In this document: one piece after another, positions 1 to 6,310 of the stretch
How positions within the stretch are numbered: position 1 is the first letter of the stretch
How the letters are laid out: each line of letters starts with the position of its first letter
Origin: Planctomycetota bacterium
Lineage (GTDB): Bacteria > Planctomycetota > Phycisphaerae > SM23-33
Reading direction: 5' to 3'
DNA length: 6,620 nt
NCBI GenBank assembly: GCA_021160865.1
Contig: JAGHBS010000172.1
Coordinates: 1 to 6,620, forward strand
Program-made: the position numbers and the translations under genes
Notes under the pieces: generated by a model
The model's input: the letters and a program-made list of their open reading frames with translations, nothing else
Databases searched by the model: none
What the model was told of the DNA's origin: nothing

Positions 1-1
1 A

Positions 2-172
2 CTGTTAGTAGTGTGGTTGGGGATGGGCTGGTCGGTGGGGCAACTCTGGCCAATGCTGGTATTTTCGATCATAATAGCCACTTTGGTAATCGTCCGACAT
101 AGAAGCAACCTTACCAGACTGCTTGCTGGGCAGGAAAATAAAATCGGCAAGGGTATCTCAAAATCATCCTAA
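2..172 (+). CDS. plsY: Glycerol-3-phosphate acyltransferase PlsY, C-terminal end (partial)
   Basis: This is the last 56 codons of a gene that starts before the window; the reading frame is open from base 2 to the TAA at 170-172. The peptide is a hydrophobic membrane segment (WPMLVFSIIIATLVIV) followed by a basic tail reading RHRSNLTRLLAGQENKIGKG. That tail matches the conserved PlsY C-terminus, an Arg-His pair then an N-x-x-RLLxGxE-x-KIG pattern. PlsY is an inner-membrane enzyme that transfers an acyl group from acyl-phosphate to glycerol-3-phosphate, making lysophosphatidic acid, the first step of phospholipid synthesis in most bacteria. The active-site loops would lie upstream and cannot be checked here. 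The gene ends 62 bp before the preferred ispE start, with no terminator visible between them, so the two may be co-transcribed. Identification rests on the C-terminal motif and the membrane segment. Confidence 0.86.
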   Translation: MLVVWLGMGWSVGQLWPMLVFSIIIATLVIVRHRSNLTRLLAGQENKIGKGISKSS

Positions 173-234
173 CAACAGTAAATAGCCATTGACTCTTATC
201 AGTGCTTGTTATCATGAAGACTTATCTCACTACG

Positions 235-1134
235 ATGCCACAATTTGAACGGACAGATGCGGGGCTTATCTGCAGAGCACCAGCAAAGATTAATCTCTAT
301 CTAAAAATCCTTGGGCGCGATAGGGAAGGTTATCATCTCCTTGATTCAGCCGTTGCCAAAATCACCCTTTACGATGAGATACACATCTTGCCCCGGGATG
401 ATGGGCAGGTTCGGCTATTCTGCTCCGGGCTTGATTGTGGGCCAGTTGAGGAAAATCTCGTTCTCCGTACCGTCCAGATGCTGCAATTACCTGCAGGTGT
501 GGAGATTAAACTTAATAAGCGGATACCTATCGGTGCCGGGATGGGTGGTGGAAGTAGCGATGCCGCAATTACCTTGATGGGGCTGAACCGCCTTTTTGAC
601 CTCAAACTGACTGATGCTGAAATGATGAAATTGGCAAGTCGTTTGGGTTCGGATGTACCTTTATTCCTCGACGGTCCGTCCGTAAGGATTCGCGACAGGG
701 GCGAGATTATCGAACCAATTCAGATTCACCCCTTCAGCGTCGTATTGATCGTTCCTGACTTTGCCTGTTCCACCGCAGAAGTGTACGCTGCTTACGATAC
801 ATATAAGCAAGCAACGAAGGATGAACAAGTATCAACATATCAGGAAATATCAAATCTTCTACCGAAATTGCAGCAAAGTCCTGATAACTGGTATGGAGAA
901 TTATTTAATGACCTAGCTATACCTGCAATGAAGCGATATCCTTCCCTCCAGAAGGTTTATAAGCAAATCAGTACGCTTAGCCCTTTGCCCGTCCACATCA
1001 CTGGCAGTGGTAGCGGAATGTTTATTATCTGTCGCGACGACATACAGGCTCAGGATGTTGCATCGAGAATTAATCAAGTTCAGAGACGGGAGGCAGATTG
1101 GCAACTTTACATCACAAGGCTTAATCCATGGTGA
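235..1134 (+). CDS. ispE: 4-diphosphocytidyl-2-C-methyl-D-erythritol kinase IspE
   Basis: IspE is a cytosolic GHMP-family kinase that phosphorylates the 2-hydroxyl of CDP-methylerythritol with ATP in the MEP (non-mevalonate) isoprenoid pathway. All family landmarks are present, numbered from the ATG at 235: APAKINL at 15-21 with the likely catalytic Lys18 (Lys10 in E. coli), GYH at 32-34, the glycine-rich ATP loop PIGAGMGGGSSDAA at 98-111, GSDVPLF at 138-144 with the likely catalytic Asp140 (Asp141 in E. coli), and the C-terminal GHMP motif ITGSGSGMF at 255-263. The length of 299 residues is normal for the family and no lesion is seen. The start is uncertain: GTG at 202 and ATG at 214 are in frame, and none of the three has a good Shine-Dalgarno sequence. 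I prefer 235 because IspE proteins usually have only a short stretch before PAKIN. The function call is firm; the start is not. Confidence 0.95.
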   Translation: MPQFERTDAGLICRAPAKINLYLKILGRDREGYHLLDSAVAKITLYDEIHILPRDDGQVRLFCSGLDCGPVEENLVLRTVQMLQLPAGVEIKLNKRIPIGAGMGGGSSDAAITLMGLNRLFDLKLTDAEMMKLASRLGSDVPLFLDGPSVRIRDRGEIIEPIQIHPFSVVLIVPDFACSTAEVYAAYDTYKQATKDEQVSTYQEISNLLPKLQQSPDNWYGELFNDLAIPAMKRYPSLQKVYKQISTLSPLPVHITGSGSGMFIICRDDIQAQDVASRINQVQRREADWQLYITRLNPW

Positions 1135-1260
1135 AAACCAATGAGCCAGGGCTGATTTTTTACTCTTGCTCGTGGGGTAGTTAGTCTATGGTAGATGTCA
1201 AAGATGTCCGAAAGTTTTAAGATTCTGCGTATCTATAAGAGTATGGAAGGGTTAAATTGG

Positions 1261-1288
1261 TTGATTAAGGTTTCTCTGCGGTTATCAT
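1261..1288 (+). promoter_or_regulatory. Candidate sigma-70-type promoter for the lipoprotein gene
   Basis: TTGATT (1261-1266) and TATCAT (1283-1288) are separated by 16 bp. They match the TTGACA and TATAAT consensus at 4 of 6 and 5 of 6 positions. Transcription would begin near 1295 and give a leader of about 70 nt before the ATG at 1364. The site lies in the 229-bp gap after ispE (1135-1363), where I see no other gene, no convincing terminator and no recognisable riboswitch. It is a pattern match in AT-rich DNA with no independent support. Confidence 0.35.
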
Positions 1289-1348
1289 TTTCGGGTAAGG
1301 AAATTTTTCCCAGGTTGGGTGAAAAGATTTAGGGCTGATGAAGATTTT

Positions 1349-1356
1349 GAAAGGAG
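1349..1356 (+). promoter_or_regulatory. Ribosome binding site deciding the start at 1364
   Basis: GAAAGGAG lies 7 nt before the ATG at 1364. This strong Shine-Dalgarno sequence selects that ATG over the in-frame GTG at 1319, which has none. The ATG also places a lipoprotein signal peptide directly at the N-terminus; the GTG would put 15 charged residues in front of it. Confidence 0.85.
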
Positions 1357-1363
1357 CATAGAG

Positions 1364-3676
1364 ATGAAGGGTAAGTTTCGGACGATTGCTTATGTTTTAC
1401 CAATTCTACTTTTGAGTAGTTGCGTGGGGGCAGGTAAGGCAGTATCAGCACAGGTGAACGGTGGTTCGGTAGCCAAGCCTTCGACAAAGGGTCTGGTGGC
1501 TTATTGGAGTTTTGACGAAGGCAGTGGTACCGTGGCAAAGGATGCCAGCGGAAACAATAATACCGCAAAGTTCATCGGTAGCCCCAAGTGGGTAGAAGGT
1601 AAGAGCGGAAAGGCGATAGAACTGGATGGTCAGGGAAGCTACCTGGAAGTTGCCCCCTCAAAATCGCTCGATTCGATAAAGAAGCAATTGACAATATCAG
1701 CATGGGTCAAGACGGACTTTTCTAAAAGAGGTGCAATCGTCGAAAACTGGTTCTATGATAAATCGGTCTCACCGCAAATCGGCAAACGTGCATATATCTG
1801 TACCGCAGAGTCTGGTGGCCAGAAGGGGCTGTTCCAATTCACCGTCAGCCCCGGCAAAAAAGGTGAGGGCGGCGGTAGTGTAAAGAGCAAAACCCCCTCC
1901 CAGCCCGGTAAATGGGTACACGTAGCATTCGTAAGCGATGGGAAGAATGTAAAGGTCTATCTCAATGGAAAACTCGATGCAATAGCTGCTGGTCCATCTT
2001 CCATTTTCCAGTCGAAGCATGCCATTCACATTGGTGCTTGGCAGTGCAAGGAAGCTTCTGGTCCACCGGTTGGTTGTTTCTTCAAAGGGGTAATTGATGA
2101 AGTAAAAATTTACAACAGGGCATTGTTGGATAAGGAAATACTTGCTGAATTTGTCCGTACTGTGGGAAGTGGTGATATTGCAGGTAAAGTAATTGATGAA
2201 AAAGGCAATCCCATCAAAGGCGCAATAGTTAGCTGTGGGGCACTTTCAACCACCACCGACGCAAAGGGCAAATTCAAACTCGCCGGCGTCCCTGCCGTTG
2301 CCAATGAAATAAAGGTTTCTAAAGCAGGTTATATTGCCGAAACCCTCCCCAATGTCGTTGTCAAGAAAGATAAGACTACCACAATTAAAGCAACCCTGAA
2401 AGAAGCGACTAAAGTCATAACCGTTGCTACCGATGGCACGGGCGATTTCAACTGCGATGGTGTGAATGATGAGGCTGAGATAAATGAGGCTATACGTACT
2501 ATTGAACAAATCGGCGGCGGGACGGTTCATCTAAAAGCAGGTACCTACATCATCAATGGTGCAATTGTCCCCTGCAGCAACCTCGTCTTCGAAGGTGAAG
2601 GTGAGGACAAAACCGTTATCAAAATCAAGGATCAAAACAATACGCCTCAATGGTCAGCTTTCCTGCTGAAGGGCGTATCTAATGTAACAATCAGGCGATT
2701 CAAGATTGATGGCAATTGGAGAGGACAGAGAGGCATCGGCATCAATAGTGATGTCGATGGCTTCCGTATCACTGCAAAATCCAAAAATGTCATAATCGAA
2801 CACATCACTTGTTATGATTTCCCAACTGATGGATATGAATTTACATCGGGTTGCGAAAATTGCGTCGTTCGATATTGCAAGGCTTTGCACTGTGGGCATG
2901 ATGGCCTCAGAACTATCTACTGCAATAAAATCACCTTCTCGCACAATCATGTCGAAGCCCATGGTACGGGTAATACAGGTGTACGAGTTTATACATCAAG
3001 CGATTGTGTGATTGAACACAATTATCTGAGTGTCTATGGCTTCGGTATTGAAATTGAAATCCAATCACCCAAACTGCAGAAAGGCAATGTTTATCGAGGC
3101 AATTACATCATTGCCAGTTACGGCCTGCCCGGTATATGGGTATTCGCATGGGAAGGGACGATTAAAGACGCTGTCTTTGAAAGAAATATTGTTGCTAAAT
3201 GCGTGCTGAGGGGTGGCAAAGAGGAACCTGAAAGCAGCAGCGGTATCGCATTTGAAACCCGCGATGGTGGTAAAATCCGCAATATGCTCGTTATCAATAA
3301 TGTCTTCAACGAGGCTAACTATGGCATTCGCATAAAGCCGGGCTCGGATGTCAAAGGCGTCGTAGCTAAGAACAATATCATTGTGAATAATCGCAAATAC
3401 GGCATCTTCGGAAAGGTTGCCTCCTCCTACAATAACTTGTGGAACAACAAAGAGGGCAACTACGGTGGAGGTGCTAAAAAGGGCGTAGGAGATATCTCTG
3501 CTGATCCAATGTTTGTAAATCCGCCGAAGGACTTCCATCTCAAGCCTGGAAGCCCCTGCATCGATGCAGGTGATCCGAGGGATGATTACAAAAATGAACC
3601 TAAACCCAACGGCGGTAGGATAAATATGGGTGCTTACGGCAATACACCTGAAGCAGCAAAGAGCAGCAAGAAATAG
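1364..3676 (+). CDS. Exported lipoprotein with LamG-like, carboxypeptidase-regulatory-like and right-handed beta-helix domains
   Basis: A 770-residue protein, numbered from the ATG at 1364. Residues 1-19 are a lipoprotein signal peptide (basic KGKFR, then a hydrophobic core) ending in the lipobox LSSC, so Cys20 should be lipidated. Residues 43-265 look like a concanavalin A/LamG-type fold: AYWSFDEGSG at 45-54, WVHVAFVSDGKNVKVYLNGK at 184-203, GVIDEVKIYNRAL at 242-254. Residues 270-346 resemble a carboxypeptidase-regulatory-like (CNA-B/transthyretin) domain, with AGKVIDEKGNPIKGAIV at 273-289. From about 350 to 735 follows a pectate-lyase-type right-handed beta-helix, opening with GDFNCDGVNDEAEINEAI and GGGTVHLKAGTYII, continuing with parallel-helix coils carrying Asn turns (SHNHV, EHNYL, RGNYI, INNVF, KNNII) and closing with FHLKPGSPCIDAGDP. 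The tail is rich in Ser and Lys. LamG and the beta-helix suggest polysaccharide binding or cleavage at the cell surface. I could not identify catalytic residues, so a purely adhesive role is possible. It is followed 90 bp later by a second beta-helix gene. Confidence 0.85.
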   Translation: MKGKFRTIAYVLPILLLSSCVGAGKAVSAQVNGGSVAKPSTKGLVAYWSFDEGSGTVAKDASGNNNTAKFIGSPKWVEGKSGKAIELDGQGSYLEVAPSKSLDSIKKQLTISAWVKTDFSKRGAIVENWFYDKSVSPQIGKRAYICTAESGGQKGLFQFTVSPGKKGEGGGSVKSKTPSQPGKWVHVAFVSDGKNVKVYLNGKLDAIAAGPSSIFQSKHAIHIGAWQCKEASGPPVGCFFKGVIDEVKIYNRALLDKEILAEFVRTVGSGDIAGKVIDEKGNPIKGAIVSCGALSTTTDAKGKFKLAGVPAVANEIKVSKAGYIAETLPNVVVKKDKTTTIKATLKEATKVITVATDGTGDFNCDGVNDEAEINEAIRTIEQIGGGTVHLKAGTYIINGAIVPCSNLVFEGEGEDKTVIKIKDQNNTPQWSAFLLKGVSNVTIRRFKIDGNWRGQRGIGINSDVDGFRITAKSKNVIIEHITCYDFPTDGYEFTSGCENCVVRYCKALHCGHDGLRTIYCNKITFSHNHVEAHGTGNTGVRVYTSSDCVIEHNYLSVYGFGIEIEIQSPKLQKGNVYRGNYIIASYGLPGIWVFAWEGTIKDAVFERNIVAKCVLRGGKEEPESSSGIAFETRDGGKIRNMLVINNVFNEANYGIRIKPGSDVKGVVAKNNIIVNNRKYGIFGKVASSYNNLWNNKEGNYGGGAKKGVGDISADPMFVNPPKDFHLKPGSPCIDAGDPRDDYKNEPKPNGGRINMGAYGNTPEAAKSSKK

Positions 3677-3692
3677 AACTGCCGCCTCGCCT

Positions 3693-3705
3693 TATAATGT
3701 ATAAT
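3693..3705 (+). promoter_or_regulatory. Two tandem TATAAT hexamers, candidate -10 elements
   Basis: Two perfect TATAAT hexamers (3693-3698 and 3700-3705) sit 1 nt apart in the 90-bp gap between the two beta-helix genes, 62-74 bp before the downstream ATG. No good -35 hexamer is found at 16-18 bp upstream of either, and neither is preceded by a TGn extended -10. They could let the second beta-helix gene be transcribed independently, or be chance in AT-rich DNA. Confidence 0.35.
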
Positions 3706-3751
3706 AGAAATAGATAAGAATCTTTCAGCAGTAGTATCCGCCTTTGCATAA

Positions 3752-3759
3752 AAAAGGAG
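3752..3759 (+). promoter_or_regulatory. Ribosome binding site for the second beta-helix gene
   Basis: AAAAGGAG lies 7 nt before the ATG at 3767, the same spacing as in the upstream lipoprotein gene. A second purine run, CGGAG, touches the ATG but is too close to act. The site fixes the start codon, which also leads straight into a signal peptide. Confidence 0.85.
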
Positions 3760-3766
3760 AACGGAG

Positions 3767-6109
3767 ATGAATAATTACATCGTGAGATTACGTGTACTTC
3801 TGATTGGTGTTGTTTGTATGTTGACGCTGATTGCCGTAGCGGGAAGAAGCGGTGCAACTACTTACTATGTAGCCCTTGATGGAGATAATAGTAATCCGGG
3901 GACAGAATCAAGACCCTGGCGAACGGTTAATTATGGATGTAGGAGAGTTAAGGCAGGGGATACCTTGATTATCAAGCCTGGTGATTACGGTCCTGTAAAT
4001 AACATTAAGTTCACCTACGACGGGACAAGGAGCGCTCCAATTATCGTAAAGGCACAAGAGCCAGGAACGGTCATCTTCAGGGACGGCACAAGTGGGTTTG
4101 ACCTGACTTATACGCATCACGTCATTATCGAGGGAATCAAGTTTTTGAGATATACTACAGGCGCTGCTATAGGTATTGGAGACCCAGCCTCCTATATCAA
4201 GATAAGGAAATGTATATTTGAAGATAATGATGCTAATGGAATAGTAATCTGGGGCAATTCGGGCAATCTATCACTTACACATCACTTTGAGTTTTACGAA
4301 AATCAGTTCATTGATACCAGCGGAGTACCTGCTGATCAGGACTATGGAATAGCTATGAATTATGGAAAGTATGCCTATGTTCATAATAACTATGTCTATG
4401 GAATACATCACCAGGCAATATCATTCAAGCGGAAGTTCTGGTATGGAATATCGGAAAATAACGTGTTCGAAGGCTTTAAATGTACTGCACAGTACATAGG
4501 ACAAAACCTGAACACGGGAAGCGAGGATAACAGGTCTCGCTATATCATTGTGCAGAGGAATGTATTCCGACCTGCTCGGAACTACCGTGCAAAAACCCCT
4601 ATTTGGTGTGCCAATGTTGAATATGCTGTGATAAGGAACAACTACATGGAGGGATTGGAAAGCGTCGATGGTGGTTGGGGGGCAGGGATACATCTTTCGG
4701 ATAGCGAGAGTGGTTATCAACCGGGTAATCCTACGCATGTGCTAATCTACAAGAATATTATGAGGCGCATTGGTGGTACTACCAATAATCCCAGCATACG
4801 TGCATTGGCTAAATGTACGGATGTCAGGATATTTAATAATACATTTGCATATTGCAAACGTAGCATCGGGTCTGAAACGCCGGAGACATTGCATTTTGTC
4901 AACAATATCTTCTACAGATATGAGCAGATGGTATATGAGCCACATATAGAAAACTTTATTTTCGAATACAACTGCATTTACCCCGACTGGAGTGGAAAGG
5001 GACCGACCGACTTCTCGGCAAATCCACGAATGATGGGACCGTTTACACCCATGGTTTTGAAGGGATTAAATCCGCACTTTGAACCTGATCCCCGTATAGA
5101 TGCTTGCAAACTCAAGGACGATTCTCCTTGCATAGATGCTGGAAAGTTCCTGACCACGACCGTTGGTTCAGGTAGCGGAAAAGTAATAACCGTGAAAGAT
5201 GCTGGCTGGTTTACCGCAGGGTTCAATGCGGATGTTCCTGATAAGGAATGGTTTTCCGGCGGATTTAATGAGCCACAGGGTAGCATCATTCGGGTTGGCA
5301 ATGATGGTCCGCTTAGAGTTGTGAGTGTAAATTACGCCAACAATACCATTACCGTTGACAAGAGCATCAGTTGGGGAAACGGCGAAGGTGTTTCACTTTA
5401 CTTCGTTGGTTCTAAACCTGATGTGGGAGCGTTAGAGCATGGTTCCAAGGTTGTCGCCCGTCATATTTTCTACAACAACTCCGCCTTTGACGGGAACAAC
5501 CCAGCAGCCAATGCTGCCGATGATGGAGCGATCGCTCCGGATAAGACTGCGCTTCTTCCGGGTCAAACGGCGACATTCGCAAATTACACCAGTTATAGTA
5601 GAGGCATCAATGGAATAATGATTGACATTGCTGGCCTCCCTGGCACGCCGACGGCTGCAGATTTCGAATTCAAGGTGGGCAATGATAACAATCCGTCGAA
5701 TTGGGCTGCCGGACCTGCTCCAAGCAGTATTACCGTCCGCAGGGGAGCAGGTGTAAATGGTTCCGACCGCATCACTATCATTTGGGCAGATGGTGCAATC
5801 AAGAAGCAATGGCTACAGGTAACGGTAAAGGCAACGGTGGCGACAGGCCTTACCGAGTCGGATGTATTTTACTTCGGCAACGCCATTGGTGAGACGGGCA
5901 ACTCGACGACAGATGCAAGGGTAACCCCCACCGACGAGATAGGAGCGAGGAACAATCCGCACACGTTTGGCGGGCCGACGGGGCCAGCAGGGATAGACGA
6001 TGTATATGACTTCAACCGGGACAGGAAGGTCGGCCCGACCGACGAGATTATCGCCAGAAACAATGGAACAAATTCAATGACGGCTCTAAAACTAATCACC
6101 GTGCCATAG
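3767..6109 (+). CDS. Secreted right-handed beta-helix protein with planctomycete-type C-terminal module and dockerin-like end
   Basis: A 780-residue exported protein. Residues 1-30 form a Sec signal peptide (basic start, core LLIGVVCMLTLIAVAG, probable cleavage after RSGA) with no lipobox. The mature protein opens with TYYVALDGDNSNPGTESRPW (32-51) and GDTLIIKPGDY (64-74), the typical N-terminal cap of secreted parallel beta-helix proteins and polysaccharide lyases (DUF1565-like). Residues 110-405 form about nine coils marked by Asn turns (YENQF, HNNYV, ENNVF, QRNVF, RNNYM, YKNIM, FNNTF, VNNIF, EYNCI). SPCIDAGK at 453-460 and PDVGALEHG at 551-559 close the helix but are split by an insert of about 90 residues. 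Residues 560-705 are a beta-rich module I associate with planctomycete exported proteins. The end (710-780) is a dockerin-like pair, the second loop DFNRDRKVGPTD (748-759) having canonical calcium ligands. It may bind or cleave polysaccharide; substrate and catalytic residues are not evident. DNA in the dockerin part is visibly more GC-rich than the helix part. Confidence 0.87.
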   Translation: MNNYIVRLRVLLIGVVCMLTLIAVAGRSGATTYYVALDGDNSNPGTESRPWRTVNYGCRRVKAGDTLIIKPGDYGPVNNIKFTYDGTRSAPIIVKAQEPGTVIFRDGTSGFDLTYTHHVIIEGIKFLRYTTGAAIGIGDPASYIKIRKCIFEDNDANGIVIWGNSGNLSLTHHFEFYENQFIDTSGVPADQDYGIAMNYGKYAYVHNNYVYGIHHQAISFKRKFWYGISENNVFEGFKCTAQYIGQNLNTGSEDNRSRYIIVQRNVFRPARNYRAKTPIWCANVEYAVIRNNYMEGLESVDGGWGAGIHLSDSESGYQPGNPTHVLIYKNIMRRIGGTTNNPSIRALAKCTDVRIFNNTFAYCKRSIGSETPETLHFVNNIFYRYEQMVYEPHIENFIFEYNCIYPDWSGKGPTDFSANPRMMGPFTPMVLKGLNPHFEPDPRIDACKLKDDSPCIDAGKFLTTTVGSGSGKVITVKDAGWFTAGFNADVPDKEWFSGGFNEPQGSIIRVGNDGPLRVVSVNYANNTITVDKSISWGNGEGVSLYFVGSKPDVGALEHGSKVVARHIFYNNSAFDGNNPAANAADDGAIAPDKTALLPGQTATFANYTSYSRGINGIMIDIAGLPGTPTAADFEFKVGNDNNPSNWAAGPAPSSITVRRGAGVNGSDRITIIWADGAIKKQWLQVTVKATVATGLTESDVFYFGNAIGETGNSTTDARVTPTDEIGARNNPHTFGGPTGPAGIDDVYDFNRDRKVGPTDEIIARNNGTNSMTALKLITVP
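5207..5269 (+). repeat. Coding repeat WFxxGFN within the beta-helix insert
   Basis: Residues 481-487 (WFTAGFN) and 495-501 (WFSGGFN) of the second beta-helix protein form a 14-residue-period duplication, encoded at 5207-5227 and 5249-5269. The two DNA copies have diverged, so the duplication is old or kept by structural constraint. It lies in the insert between the SPCIDAG and PDVGALE motifs. Confidence 0.6.
5900..6061 (+). repeat. Dockerin-like duplicated calcium-binding unit (coding)
   Basis: Two copies of a V-x-P-T-D-E-I-x-A-R-N-N unit occur at residues 719-730 and 755-766, 36 residues apart. The DNA shares an exact 11-mer, accgacgagat, at 5930-5940 and 6038-6048. In the second copy Asp748, Asn750, Asp752 and Asp759 fit calcium-loop positions 1, 3, 5 and 12. 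The first copy has Asn712, Thr714, Asp716 and Asp723, so it is partly degenerate. Such pairs are the hallmark of type I dockerin-like domains. Confidence 0.75.
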
Positions 6110-6310
6110 CAGAACCCTAAAGTCGGTGTAATTATTATAGTTGAAATTTTTAGCACAAAAGGACGCGTTTCCCCGGACGCTTCTGCTTATTGTAATTCCT
6201 CGGCACGGTTGAAAATGAATATACTCCCCTCCCGTATAAGGCGTCTTTTCGCGCATTTATATCTGATTCCCGTTGAAAAGAGTAATTTGAGCCTATAGCA
6301 TGCTGCATTT

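Noticed and set aside
1144..1161. GAGCCAGGGCTGATTTTTT after ispE as a rho-independent terminator.
   Set aside because: The AGCC/GGCT stem leaves only a 2-nt loop, and with a workable loop only 3 base pairs remain; the T run alone is not enough.
1193..1208. Direct repeat AGATGTC (1193-1199 and 1202-1208) as an operator.
   Set aside because: Two 7-mers with 9-bp period in a 229-bp gap can arise by chance, there is no dyad symmetry, and they lie about 55 bp upstream of the promoter candidate.
1319..1363. GTG at 1319 as an upstream start of the lipoprotein gene.
   Set aside because: It has no Shine-Dalgarno sequence and would put 15 charged residues before a signal peptide; the ATG at 1364 has a strong site.
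3065..3538. Minus-strand 157-codon open frame inside the lipoprotein gene, plus shorter ones on both strands.
   Set aside because: They lie entirely antisense to, or out of frame within, well-supported genes and show no family motif; they are shadows of the real coding frames.
6161..6180. GC-rich stretch with GGACGC repeated, as a hairpin terminator after the second beta-helix gene.
   Set aside because: Only a 4-bp GCGT/ACGC stem with an 8-nt loop can form, and no T run follows.
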